A stretch of 64,000 nt of DNA from contig DATGDH010000058.1 of the NCBI GenBank assembly GCA_035310985.1, forward strand, positions 124,001 through 188,000, written 5' to 3'. Both the position numbers and the translations under genes were made by a program. Positions 53,268 through 61,794 of the stretch are shown here, piece after piece (the first letter of the stretch is position 1; each line of letters begins with the position of its first letter). The DNA comes from DAHVFK01 sp035310985 (GTDB lineage: Bacteria > Pseudomonadota > Gammaproteobacteria > Burkholderiales > SG8-39). The notes under the pieces are model-generated. The model did no database searches, had not been told where the DNA came from, and worked only from the letters and a program-made list of their open reading frames with translations.

Positions 53268-54374
53268 TCAGGCCGGCACGGGCTCGAGCAGCGTCACGGT
53301 CCGGTACTCCGCGAGCGCAGGCACGTCGGGCGCCACGTGCATACGCCGCTGCTCGAGCTCCATGATGACCGATGCCACCGATTCCAGCCGCACCTCCGCC
53401 GCGAGCGCGGGATCCGGGCGCCGGCAGATCGACAGGAAGCCCGCGCTCTCGTCCCGCAGGATGCGCTTCAGCCCCGCTACGCCGAGCGCGTGCTGCGTCG
53501 CCGCCAGCGCCTGTGCGCGCGCCAGCCGCGGCTCCGAGGACAGGCTCGGCGGCAGCGCCGCTTCGCCGGGACCGCCCGCCGCGCGCAAAAAATGGTTCGT
53601 ATGGCAGAGTACCGCGCCGTCGTCGCGCAGTACCTGCAGGCCCTGCGGCGAGAACTCGAGGTTTGCGGCGGCGCCGCCAGCATCGGCGCACAGCACGTTG
53701 GACGAGGCGCCGTAGGAGAACCCGGCGGCGAAGGCCTGCGCCCGCTCGACATCTTTGCACTTCAACAATGCGCGCAGCAGCGCGTGCACGGGCACACCCG
53801 GCTTGGCGCCGTCGGCGCTCGAACGCAGGATGTTCAGGCACACGCCGAAGCCGTGCCGGTTAAGGCCGATCTTGGCGAGCATGCCGGCCTCGGTGAGCGT
53901 GAGGCACGCCGAGCCGTCGGTCTCGTGAATGCGCAGCAGCACGAGCGCGCGCCGCTGCGCGCCGACCCAGTCCCAGTTCTGCGCGAGCAGCGTGCCGCCG
54001 GTTTCGCTGAGCGCCGGCGGCACCGCGAGCGCCGTGCATTCGCCGAAGTCGGCGTAGCGCGGCGCGAGATACGAAGCCGGCAGGATTTCGGTGCGCGCAT
54101 TGAGTGCAAGGATTTCGTTTACGTTCCTGCGGCTGCCCTCCGCAATACCGGCGATCTCCTCGAGCAGCTCCGCGTCCAGCCGGGCGATCGCGTCGCCGTA
54201 TGCGGCAGCGCGCTCCTGCGCGGCGCTCCACTCGATACCGCAATAGGCGAACAGGCCGGCGTAGGTGGCGATCGACCGCTCGATCTGCGCCCGTGCCAGG
54301 CGGCCATACGTGCGCCCCCGTTCGCGCGGCGTGCCCGCTACATCGATCAGGGGAAACATCGCCGCGGCCTCCAT
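53268..54374 (-). CDS. Peptidase C45 / acyl-CoA:6-aminopenicillanate acyltransferase-like hydrolase
   Basis: A 368-residue member of the C45 family of Ntn-type hydrolases. The conserved GECTALAV places the probable nucleophile at Cys113; NWDWVGAQRRALVLLR follows as in the family. Most bacterial members cleave amides or N-acyl amino acids and have not been characterised. Whether this one self-processes to expose Cys113 cannot be seen. The start may also be ATG 54359 (Met6). It directly follows the nitroreductase gene on the same strand. Confidence 0.8.
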   Translation of the reverse strand: MEAAAMFPLIDVAGTPRERGRTYGRLARAQIERSIATYAGLFAYCGIEWSAAQERAAAYGDAIARLDAELLEEIAGIAEGSRRNVNEILALNARTEILPASYLAPRYADFGECTALAVPPALSETGGTLLAQNWDWVGAQRRALVLLRIHETDGSACLTLTEAGMLAKIGLNRHGFGVCLNILRSSADGAKPGVPVHALLRALLKCKDVERAQAFAAGFSYGASSNVLCADAGGAAANLEFSPQGLQVLRDDGAVLCHTNHFLRAAGGPGEAALPPSLSSEPRLARAQALAATQHALGVAGLKRILRDESAGFLSICRRPDPALAAEVRLESVASVIMELEQRRMHVAPDVPALAEYRTVTLLEPVPA

Positions 54375-54376
54375 GG

Positions 54377-54967
54377 CTACGCGACCTTGCAGACTTCGTC
54401 GAACTCGAAGCGCGGGTTGCGCGCGAACACCTTCGACGGGTCGCCGTGCCCGAGGTTGACGAGGAAGTTCGACTTGAAGCGGCCGTCTGGAAAGAAGGCC
54501 GCGTCCACCTTCGCGTTGTCAAATCCGGACATCGGACCGCAATCCAGGCCCAGGGCGCGAGCCGCGATGATGAAATATGCGCCCTGCAGGGAGCTGTTGC
54601 GCAGCGCCGTACGCTCGGCATGGGGCTTCTTTTCCTCGCCTTCGTAGTTGTTCTTGGCCGCCGGGTTGTTCGGGAAGGTGCGCGGCAGATGCTCGTAGAA
54701 GCGCGTGTCGTAGGCGATGATGGCGGTGACCGGCGCCTTCATCGTCTTGTCCAGGTTGCCCGGGCTCAGGGCCGGCGCCAGCCTCTCCTTGGCCTGCTTC
54801 GAGCGCACGAAAACGATGCGCATGGGCTGGCTGTTCTGCGTGGTCGGGCCCCATTTCATCAGGTCGTAGATCTGGCGCAGTTGTTCGTCCGTGACCGGCC
54901 GATCGAGAAATCCGTTTTGCGTGCGCGCCGCACGAAACAGTACGTCGAAAGCCTGCGAATCGATCAT
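54377..54967 (-). CDS. RutE-type malonic semialdehyde reductase / nitroreductase family
   Basis: A 196-residue flavin-dependent nitroreductase-fold protein. The family stretches ARTQNGFLDRPVTDEQLRQIYDLMKWGPTTQNSQPMR's core (14-30) and KVDAAFFPDGRFKSNFLVNLG are those of RutE/HadB proteins. RutE reduces malonic semialdehyde to 3-hydroxypropionate in uracil breakdown; relatives act on other small carbonyls. There are no other rut genes here, so the substrate is uncertain. It diverges from the CoA-transferase gene across 43 bases. Confidence 0.86.
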   Translation of the reverse strand: MIDSQAFDVLFRAARTQNGFLDRPVTDEQLRQIYDLMKWGPTTQNSQPMRIVFVRSKQAKERLAPALSPGNLDKTMKAPVTAIIAYDTRFYEHLPRTFPNNPAAKNNYEGEEKKPHAERTALRNSSLQGAYFIIAARALGLDCGPMSGFDNAKVDAAFFPDGRFKSNFLVNLGHGDPSKVFARNPRFEFDEVCKVA

Positions 54968-55010
54968 GAGACGCTCCGGACAAGCAAGGCGCGAATGTTA
55001 GCATCGGCGC

Positions 55011-56282
55011 ATGGCGCAGATCGCGGCGTCGGGTGGACTCGACCTGTCGGGCATCATACGTCCCGGCGATGGAGTCCTTTGGGGACAGGGCTGCGCGGAG
55101 CCGCAAACGCTCGTCGAAGCCTTCGTCGGGCAGCGCGAAGCCTATCCGGGCGCCAGCGCCTTTCTCGGAGTCAACTTCTCCGGCATCGTCCGGCCCGAGC
55201 ACGCCGATCATCTGCGCCTGTATGCCTACTGCGGCGCCGGGCGCAACCGCGCCCTGGCCGACGCGGGCGCGCTGGACATCCTGCCGGTGCCTTACTCGCA
55301 GCTTGCAGGGCTGATCCGCTCGCGGCGCATACGCGTGGACGTGCTGATGCTGCAGCTCAGCCCGCCGAATGCGCGCGGCGAGCACAGCCTCGGGCTCGCT
55401 GCGGAGTATCTCGTGCCGGCGCTCGAGGCCGCGCGCGTGATCGTCGCCGAAATCAACGAGCGCGTGCCGTGGACGTATACCGAGCGGCTGCTGCGCGCCG
55501 ACCATCTGGACCTGGCGGTCTGCAGCTCGCGCGATCCCGCAGCCGCTCCCTACGGCCCGCCCGGCGAGATCGAACGCCGCATCGCGGCGCACGCCAGCGC
55601 CTACGTGCCGGACGGCGCTACGCTCGAGACCGGCCTGGGCGCTCTGCCCGACGCCGTGCTGCAGGCGCTCGGCGACCGGCGCGACTTGGGCGTCCATTCC
55701 GGGGCGCTCGGAGACGGGATCGTCGACCTGATGCGCCGCGGCGTCATTACCAATATGCGCAAGGCGCTCGATCCGGGCCGCACCGTAGGCGGCGCGCTGC
55801 TCGGGACGCGCAAGCTGTTCGATTTCGCGCGCGACAGTCGCGACATCTGGCTGCGCAGCGTGGAGCACACGCACGATCCGCGCGTGCTCGCGCAGATTCC
55901 CAAGTTCGTCGCCATCAACTCGGCGATCGAGGTCGATCTCACCGGTCAGGTGAACGCAGAGGTCGCCAACGGCTCGTATCTCGGCGCGGTCGGCGGGGCA
56001 CCCGACTTCGTGCGCGCGGCCAACCAGTCGCCCGGCGGCGTGTCTCTCATCGCGCTGCGCTCGAGCGCCGGCACGCGCGCTTCGCGCATCGTTGGCCGGC
56101 TGTCGGGCCCGGTCGCGACGCCGCGCGCGGAGGCGGGCGTATTCGTAACGGAGTACGGCGCAGCCGACCTGCGCGGCCTGACGCTCGCCCAACGAATTCC
56201 GCGCATGATCTCGATCGCGCACCCCGCCTTTCGCGAAGATCTGGAGCGCACGGCGCGCGAGCAGGGGCTGCTGCGCGGCTAG
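55011..56282 (+). CDS. Acetyl-CoA hydrolase/CoA-transferase family protein
   Basis: A 423-residue class I CoA-transferase. Typical motifs are ETGLGALPDAVLQAL (about 204-218), GVHSGALGDGIVDLMRRGVI (about 225-244), and the active-site region INSAIEVDLTGQVNAE (about 303-318) with the glutamate that carries the acyl-CoA intermediate. Relatives use acetate, 4-hydroxybutyrate or butyrate. Adjacent genes suggest a short-chain acid or semialdehyde pathway, without proof. The stop shares a CTAG with the convergent MFS gene. Confidence 0.85.
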   Translation: MAQIAASGGLDLSGIIRPGDGVLWGQGCAEPQTLVEAFVGQREAYPGASAFLGVNFSGIVRPEHADHLRLYAYCGAGRNRALADAGALDILPVPYSQLAGLIRSRRIRVDVLMLQLSPPNARGEHSLGLAAEYLVPALEAARVIVAEINERVPWTYTERLLRADHLDLAVCSSRDPAAAPYGPPGEIERRIAAHASAYVPDGATLETGLGALPDAVLQALGDRRDLGVHSGALGDGIVDLMRRGVITNMRKALDPGRTVGGALLGTRKLFDFARDSRDIWLRSVEHTHDPRVLAQIPKFVAINSAIEVDLTGQVNAEVANGSYLGAVGGAPDFVRAANQSPGGVSLIALRSSAGTRASRIVGRLSGPVATPRAEAGVFVTEYGAADLRGLTLAQRIPRMISIAHPAFREDLERTAREQGLLRG

Positions 56283-57517
56283 CGGAACTCGCGCAATTCG
56301 CGCACGGTCCAGAACGGCGCGGCCGCGAGCCCGACGAAGCACAGCGCGAAGGCAAAGCCGGTGCGATAGCCGCCGCTCAGATCGTGCAGCACGCCGCCCA
56401 TGAACGAGCCGACCGCGGCGCCGAGCGCGTTCATCGCGTAGATCGTGCCGTATATCGTCGCGACGCGAGGTCCTGCGAAATAGCGCGTGCACACCGAGGA
56501 GATGATCGGCCCGCGCACCCCCTGGCACAGGCCGAACACGGCCACATAGGCGACCAGCAGGCCGGTAGAGGGCCTGCCCGCGAGGATCATCAGCAGCACG
56601 ATGCCGGTGGCCGTGCCGACAAAGCTCGCGGACACGGTCTGCCGGTAGCCGAAGCGCTCGGTGAGCAGACCGCTGCCGGTCACGCTCGCGACCGACAGCA
56701 TGCCGACGAAGCCGAACGCGCTCGCCGCCGCGAGCGGCGAGAAGCCGGCATCGATCAGGAACGCCACGGTCTGCACGATGACGACGAACATGGCGACCGC
56801 GGTGCAGAAGAAGGCCTGCCCCATCGCCCGGTAGATTCGCGTGCGCATGGCCGCGCGCAAGGTCCAGCCGGACTGCAGCGACCTGTCGCGCGCGTCGGCC
56901 CGGTGCTGCGGATGGCCGGCGGCGATCGCGCGCCAGGGCACCGCGAACAGCACGACAGGCAGCGCGACGAACAGCAGGCTGCCGAGCGCCCGGTAGGCGA
57001 TCTGCCAGCCGTAGTGCTCGACCAGCCACTGTGAGAGCGGAACCAGGGTGATCGCGCCCGCCCCGACCGCAGAAAAAACGACACCGATAGCGACCGAGAG
57101 CCTGGCGCGGTACCAGCGCGAGAGCAGCCCCGAGGCGGGCACCATGCCGGTTAGCGCGGCGCCGACGCCCACTGCAACGCCGACCAGCAGGTAAAACTGC
57201 CACAGCAAGTGAAGGCTGCCGGCAAGGAAGAATGCGCTGGCCAGCAGCGCGAGACCCGCGGCGTACACCCAGCGCGCTCCCAGCCTGTCGAATACGTGCC
57301 CGACCAGCGGCGAAGTGAATCCGCTGACGAGCAGGTAGAGCGAATAGACGCCGGTCAGCTGCGAACGGCTCCAGCCGAACTCGTGTTGCAGCGGCAGCAG
57401 GAACACCGTGTAGGTGTCGCTCATGCCGCGTCCGAGCATGTTGAGCGCGAAACACACGGCGAGCGCAATCAGCGCCGTACGCAAGTGGCGCGCCGATACT
57501 TCGGCAGTCTGCTGCAA
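56279..57517 (-). CDS. MFS transporter
   Basis: A 412-residue major facilitator with about 12 membrane segments. The loop between helices 2 and 3 is GHVFDRLGARWVY, and GSGLLTERFGYRQ marks the second half. The protein resembles monocarboxylate-type (MCT-like) bacterial carriers. The start is TTG 57517 with GAGG six bases upstream, just after the pncB stop; an upstream open frame through pncB is not coding. Substrate unknown. Confidence 0.85.
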   Translation of the reverse strand: MQQTAEVSARHLRTALIALAVCFALNMLGRGMSDTYTVFLLPLQHEFGWSRSQLTGVYSLYLLVSGFTSPLVGHVFDRLGARWVYAAGLALLASAFFLAGSLHLLWQFYLLVGVAVGVGAALTGMVPASGLLSRWYRARLSVAIGVVFSAVGAGAITLVPLSQWLVEHYGWQIAYRALGSLLFVALPVVLFAVPWRAIAAGHPQHRADARDRSLQSGWTLRAAMRTRIYRAMGQAFFCTAVAMFVVIVQTVAFLIDAGFSPLAAASAFGFVGMLSVASVTGSGLLTERFGYRQTVSASFVGTATGIVLLMILAGRPSTGLLVAYVAVFGLCQGVRGPIISSVCTRYFAGPRVATIYGTIYAMNALGAAVGSFMGGVLHDLSGGYRTGFAFALCFVGLAAAPFWTVRELREFR

Positions 57518-57525
57518 CGAGATCC

Positions 57526-58707
57526 TCAGGCCGGCGGGGCCAGGCCGAACACCTGCCGAAGATACGCCAGGTAGCGCTCGTCCTTGCACATCGTTTTGCC
57601 TGGCGAGTCGGACACCTTGGCCACGGGCTGGCCGTTGCACTCGGTCATCTTGATGACGATGTTAAGCGGCTCGTAGCCGACGTCGTTAGTCAGGTTGGTG
57701 CCGATGCCGAACGCGGTCTTGACGCGGCCGTGGAAGCGCCGCGCGATTTCGATGGCGAGCGGGAACGAAAGCTGGTCGGAGAAGATGAGCGTCTTCGAGC
57801 GCGGATCGACGCGGTTCTTGTGGTAGTGCGCGATCAGCCGCTCGCCCCACTCGAACGGATCGCCGGAGTCGTGGCGCGCGCCGTCGAAGAGCTTGCAGAA
57901 GTACATGTCGAAGTCGCGCAAAAAGGCGTCCAGACCGTAGGTATCCGAGAGCGCGATGCCGAGATCGCCGCGGTATTCCTTGGCCCAGGTATCGAACGCG
58001 AACACCTGCGAGTCGCGCAGCCTCGGGCCAAGCGCCTGGCAGGCCTGCATGTACTCGTGCCCGAAGGTGCCGAGCGGGGTAAAGTCGTTGCGCATCGAAA
58101 ACCAGACATTCGACGTCCCGGCGAAGTGATCCGGGATCTCATGTCTCAGCGTCTTAAGGGCCTCCTCGTGCCAGGCAGAAGAATAGCGCCGGCGCGTGCC
58201 GAAGTCGGATATCTTGAAGCCGAGCGCGGGATCCACGGTGCGCACCAGGTCGATCTTGGACTTTAGGCGCCGCCGGCCCTCCTCCAGGTTGAAGTCGGGC
58301 CTTGCGCGCCGGAAGTACACCTCCGAGATGATTGCCAGCACGGGTATCTCGAAGAGGATCGTGTGCAACCAGGGCCCGTGGATCGTGATGTCGATTTCGC
58401 CCTCCGACCCGGCAAGCGGCTCGATGCGCAGGAAGCGTCCGTTGAGCTGAAACAGGCCGAGGAAATCGACGAAATCGGACTTGAGGAAGCGCTGGCTTCG
58501 CAGGTAGCCGAGCTCTTCGTCGCGGAAGCGCAGGCCGCACAGTGCGTCGACCTCCTTCCGGATTTCGTCGACGTGGCGCTGCAGATCGATCCCCTCCGTG
58601 CGGCACTTGAACTTGTATTCGACCTGCGCGGCGGGAAACTGATGCAGCACGACCTGCATCATGGTGAACTTGTACAGGTCCGTATCGAGCAGCGACTGGA
58701 TGATCAC
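57526..58707 (-). CDS. pncB: Nicotinate phosphoribosyltransferase
   Basis: PncB makes nicotinate mononucleotide from nicotinate and PRPP in NAD salvage. The 393-residue protein starts MIQSLLDTDLYKFTMMQVVLHQFP's core, the family N-terminus, and has SDFGTRRRYSSAWHEEAL (about 163-180, with the His that is phosphorylated in the family) and FGIGTNLTNDVGYEPLNIV. The start is GTG 58707 with GGAG nine bases upstream. It diverges from lexA. Confidence 0.95.
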   Translation of the reverse strand: MIIQSLLDTDLYKFTMMQVVLHQFPAAQVEYKFKCRTEGIDLQRHVDEIRKEVDALCGLRFRDEELGYLRSQRFLKSDFVDFLGLFQLNGRFLRIEPLAGSEGEIDITIHGPWLHTILFEIPVLAIISEVYFRRARPDFNLEEGRRRLKSKIDLVRTVDPALGFKISDFGTRRRYSSAWHEEALKTLRHEIPDHFAGTSNVWFSMRNDFTPLGTFGHEYMQACQALGPRLRDSQVFAFDTWAKEYRGDLGIALSDTYGLDAFLRDFDMYFCKLFDGARHDSGDPFEWGERLIAHYHKNRVDPRSKTLIFSDQLSFPLAIEIARRFHGRVKTAFGIGTNLTNDVGYEPLNIVIKMTECNGQPVAKVSDSPGKTMCKDERYLAYLRQVFGLAPPA

Positions 58708-58769
58708 GGCGAGCTCCGCAGCGGCGCATTGTAGCCGAGACGCCCGACGCACCTGCCCCGGACGCCCCC

Positions 58770-58820
58770 TTGCCTAGCGCTTGATACTGGATATAATTCC
58801 AGCGGTGTAAATAGACACAG
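58770..58820 (+). promoter_or_regulatory. lexA promoter with SOS (LexA) box
   Basis: TTGCCT (58770-58775), 16 bp, TATAAT (58792-58797): a near-consensus promoter. A perfect CTG-N10-CAG SOS box spans 58787-58802, covering the -10 box, so bound LexA would block polymerase. A second, one-mismatch box GTG-N10-CAG spans 58805-58820. The lexA ATG follows at 58834. This predicts LexA autorepression and DNA-damage induction, as in enteric bacteria. Confidence 0.85.
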
Positions 58821-58833
58821 TCCATACCCCGAC

Positions 58834-59460
58834 ATGGAGACACTCACCGACCGCCAGACCGAGATACTGCGCCTCATTCGCGAACTCACGGAGGTATCCG
58901 GCTATCCCCCGACGCGCGCCGAGATCGCCCGCTCGATGGGATTTCGCTCGGTGAATGCGGCGGAGCAGCATCTGCGGGCGCTGGAACGCAAGGGAGCACT
59001 CGAGATCTCCTCCGGCGCCTCGCGGGGTATTCGAGTGCGCGAGCGGGCGCCGCATCGGGTCGGCCGGCTGATGGAGCTCCCGGTCGTCGGCCGAGTCGCC
59101 GCCGGCAGCCCCATACTCGCCGAAGAGCACCTGCAGGGCCGCTACCAGATCGATCCGAGCCTGTTCACCCCGCGTGCCGACTACCTGCTGCGGGTGCGCG
59201 GTCTGTCGATGCGCGACGCGGGCATACTGGAGGGCGATCTGCTCGCCGTGCACCGCACACAAGACGCGCGCAGCGGACAGATCGTCGTCGCCCGTCTGGC
59301 CGACGAGGTGACCGTCAAGCGCCTGCGGCGGCGCGGCCACAGTGTCCAACTGCTCCCGGAAAACCCCGATTTCGCCCCCATCGAGCTTGATCTGCGGCGC
59401 GAGCCGCTGACCATCGAGGGAATCGCGGTCGGCGTGATCCGGAACGGCAAGAATTTGTAA
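58834..59460 (+). CDS. lexA: LexA repressor
   Basis: LexA represses SOS genes and cleaves itself when RecA filaments form. The 208-residue protein has an N-terminal winged helix (TDRQTEILRLIRELTEVSG, then PPTRAEIARSMGF; residues 1-70), a cleavage site Ala90-Gly91 in GRVAAGSP, and an S24 catalytic domain with Ser125 (RGLSM) and Lys162 (VTVKR). Its own promoter carries SOS boxes. No other SOS gene is adjacent; a histidine kinase follows in 91 bases. Confidence 0.96.
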   Translation: METLTDRQTEILRLIRELTEVSGYPPTRAEIARSMGFRSVNAAEQHLRALERKGALEISSGASRGIRVRERAPHRVGRLMELPVVGRVAAGSPILAEEHLQGRYQIDPSLFTPRADYLLRVRGLSMRDAGILEGDLLAVHRTQDARSGQIVVARLADEVTVKRLRRRGHSVQLLPENPDFAPIELDLRREPLTIEGIAVGVIRNGKNL

Positions 59461-59520
59461 TATCGGGCACGCTCGACGGTGCGGCGCCCTCGCGTCAACG
59501 GGCGCGGCGCGGGATCCCTC

Positions 59521-59526
59521 TATAAT
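59521..59526 (+). promoter_or_regulatory. -10 box upstream of the histidine kinase gene
   Basis: A consensus TATAAT lies 25 bases upstream of the kinase ATG and after lexA. No good -35 hexamer is at the right distance (TCAACG at 59495-59500 is weak), so the promoter may need an activator or the box may be chance. It would let the two-component genes be transcribed apart from lexA. Confidence 0.35.
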
Positions 59527-59551
59527 GGGGTTCGAGCTTCGCGCCCAATAA

Positions 59552-61375
59552 ATGGACCACGCCAAGGACGCAGCCCTTCTCGATCTGGTACCCACCGGAG
59601 AATCGGCCGCCGCCGCGCCGCCCGTACGCGAGCTCGCCGACCGGCGGAAGGTATTCGCCGACCAAGTAGACCTGCTGTTCCGGCACTCGCCCACCGGAGT
59701 CCTGATCTCGATCGTCGTCGGCGGAATCGCGACCTACGAGCTCTGGGGCGAGAACACGCGCGATCTGATAAGCCTGTGGTGCGTGCTCATGGTGTTCGTT
59801 GGCGCGGCCCGACACATCCTGTATCGCGCATACTACAAGCGGCGCGACGAAAACTACAATAACTGGCTGCGCTGGTTTGCGATCGGCGCATTTGCAATGG
59901 GCGCGGTCTGGGGCTTCGCCGGCGCGGTGTTCTTTCCCGCGCACACGGACGCGCAGCAGGTTTTCCTCTCGTTTCTGCTCGCCGGAATGGTCGCGGGTGG
60001 CATTCCGGTGTATTCGGCGGTGTGGTGGGTCTACGCGATTTACGGTATCGCGATCATCGCGCCCTTCACGTACATCCTCGCAACCTTCGGCAGCCAGCAA
60101 TTCGTCGAACTGGCGGTGCTGGTGCCGATGTTCCTCGCCGTAAACATCAGCGTCGCCCGCAGGCTCTCGCGCGTGTTCGCCGACGGTTTCCGATTGCGCC
60201 ATGCCTATTCACACCTGGGGCAAGACCACTCGATGTTGAACGCCCAGCTGCAGGATCAGATTGAGGAGCTGCTGCAGGCGCAGCGCGAGATCGAGGCCTC
60301 GGGCCGCAAGCTCGCGCTCTTCTCCGAGCGGGCCCCGATCGCGGTGTTCGAGGTGGACCGAAACGGCACGGTGCTCGAGATGAACCCGTCGGCCGAGAAC
60401 ACCTTCGGCTATTCGAGCACCGAACTCATCGGGCGCAGCATGATTCGCATGCTGATCCCGTCGGACGAGCCCGTCCTGAACAGCGAGTGGTGGCAATCGT
60501 TCGTTCGCAACGCGCGCCCAGAGGCGGGCCTCAAAGTGCGCTGCCGGCGTCGCGACGCAGTCGAGCTGATCTGCGAATTCTCGCTCACGCCTCTGGTGAA
60601 CGACGTGGGCGAGCTGATCTCGGTCATCACGCAATGTCAGGACATTACGCAGCAGCTCGAGGCCGAACGCCTCAAGAAGGAGTTCACCTCGACCCTGTCG
60701 CACGAACTGCGCACGCCGCTCACATCGATCATCGGATCCCTGCAGCTCATCAATACCGGAATGCTGGGCGACCTGGCCAAGGAGGTTTCCGAGCTGACGG
60801 GCATCGCCGAGCGCAATGGCCAACGGCTGCTCGACCTCATCAACGACCTGCTCGATATCGACAAGATCGAATCCGGCAAGCTGCAGACCTACCCCGAGAC
60901 GGTTTCGCTCGACGAGCTGGTGCGGGAGTCACTGGTGCTGAATCGCGCCTTCGCCGACCGCTTCGGGGTGCGCATGGTGCTGCTCGGCGACCCGCCACCG
61001 ATAACCGTCTACGCGGACAAGAAGCGGCTCATACAGGTCATGACCAACCTGATGTCCAATGCCTCCAAATTCTCTCCGGAAGGCGAGACGGTCGAGGTTC
61101 AGCTCGAGCAGGTCGGCCACATGGCGCGCGTCAGCGTTATGGACCGCGGCAGCGGCATTCCCCCCGAATTCCGCAGCCGCATCTTCGGCCGTTTCGCGCA
61201 AGCGGACTCGGCCGCCACTCGCCAGAAGGGCGGGACGGGGCTCGGGCTTGCGATCTGCAAGCGTCTCGTCGAGCTGATGGGTGGGCGCATCGCATTCGCC
61301 GACCGCGTTGGCGGGGGCACGACGTTCTTCTTCGAATTGCCACTGATGGATCGCGCGGCCGCCGCGACGGGATGA
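59552..61375 (+). CDS. Membrane-bound PAS sensor histidine kinase
   Basis: A 607-residue kinase. About six membrane segments form the N-terminal sensor region (about 47-200). A short coiled coil (225-255), a PAS domain (about 256-370, APIAVFEVDRNGTVLEMNPSAENTFGY's region), the HisKA H-box STLSHELRTP with phospho-acceptor His384, and the ATPase domain follow (N box LMSNASKFS, G1 DRGSGIP, G2 GGTGLGLAIC). The signal is unknown. The stop overlaps the start of the response-regulator gene (ATGA), so the two form one module. Confidence 0.92.
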   Translation: MDHAKDAALLDLVPTGESAAAAPPVRELADRRKVFADQVDLLFRHSPTGVLISIVVGGIATYELWGENTRDLISLWCVLMVFVGAARHILYRAYYKRRDENYNNWLRWFAIGAFAMGAVWGFAGAVFFPAHTDAQQVFLSFLLAGMVAGGIPVYSAVWWVYAIYGIAIIAPFTYILATFGSQQFVELAVLVPMFLAVNISVARRLSRVFADGFRLRHAYSHLGQDHSMLNAQLQDQIEELLQAQREIEASGRKLALFSERAPIAVFEVDRNGTVLEMNPSAENTFGYSSTELIGRSMIRMLIPSDEPVLNSEWWQSFVRNARPEAGLKVRCRRRDAVELICEFSLTPLVNDVGELISVITQCQDITQQLEAERLKKEFTSTLSHELRTPLTSIIGSLQLINTGMLGDLAKEVSELTGIAERNGQRLLDLINDLLDIDKIESGKLQTYPETVSLDELVRESLVLNRAFADRFGVRMVLLGDPPPITVYADKKRLIQVMTNLMSNASKFSPEGETVEVQLEQVGHMARVSVMDRGSGIPPEFRSRIFGRFAQADSAATRQKGGTGLGLAICKRLVELMGGRIAFADRVGGGTTFFFELPLMDRAAAATG

Positions 61376-61776
61376 GCGAGGACCTGATGCCAACCAGCCC
61401 CTTGAACAGAATTTGCTACGTCGAGGATGACGAAGACATTCAGCGTATCGTGCGCATGTCGCTTGAGCGCGTCGGCAAGATGACTGTCCGGGTCGTGGGG
61501 GACCCGACGCAGGCGATCGAGGCAATTAAGGCGTTCAAGCCAGACCTCGTTATGCTCGACTGGATGATGCCGGGAATGGACGGCCCTGCCCTCTTTCGCA
61601 AGATGCGCGAAACGCCCGAAGTCAACCACCTCCCCGTGGTGTTCATCACCGCGAAGGCGTCCTCGTCGGAAATGGACGAGCTGCGCGCGATGGGCGCCGC
61701 GGGAGCGATCTCGAAGCCCTTTTCCCCGAAGGATCTGCCGGATCAGCTGCGCAGCATCTGGAGCAAGCTGCCCTGA
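61372..61776 (+). CDS. Single-domain response regulator
   Basis: A 134-residue receiver domain (CheY-like) with no output domain. The acidic pair is at the start (CYVEDDED), the phosphorylated Asp63 lies in VMLDWMMPG, and the conserved Lys is in ISKPF (about residue 112). Its ATG overlaps the stop of the kinase gene, so it is the kinase's likely partner. With no DNA-binding domain it must act by protein contact, possibly on the kinase's own relay or on another regulator. It converges with the HD-GYP gene. Confidence 0.93.
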   Translation: MSEDLMPTSPLNRICYVEDDEDIQRIVRMSLERVGKMTVRVVGDPTQAIEAIKAFKPDLVMLDWMMPGMDGPALFRKMRETPEVNHLPVVFITAKASSSEMDELRAMGAAGAISKPFSPKDLPDQLRSIWSKLP

Positions 61777-61794
61777 GCACGGAGCGGACGCTCG

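Noticed and set aside
54104..57455. Two frames of over 970 codons on both strands across the CoA-transferase region
   Set aside because: They cross several real genes and have compositions typical of non-coding frames in GC-rich DNA.
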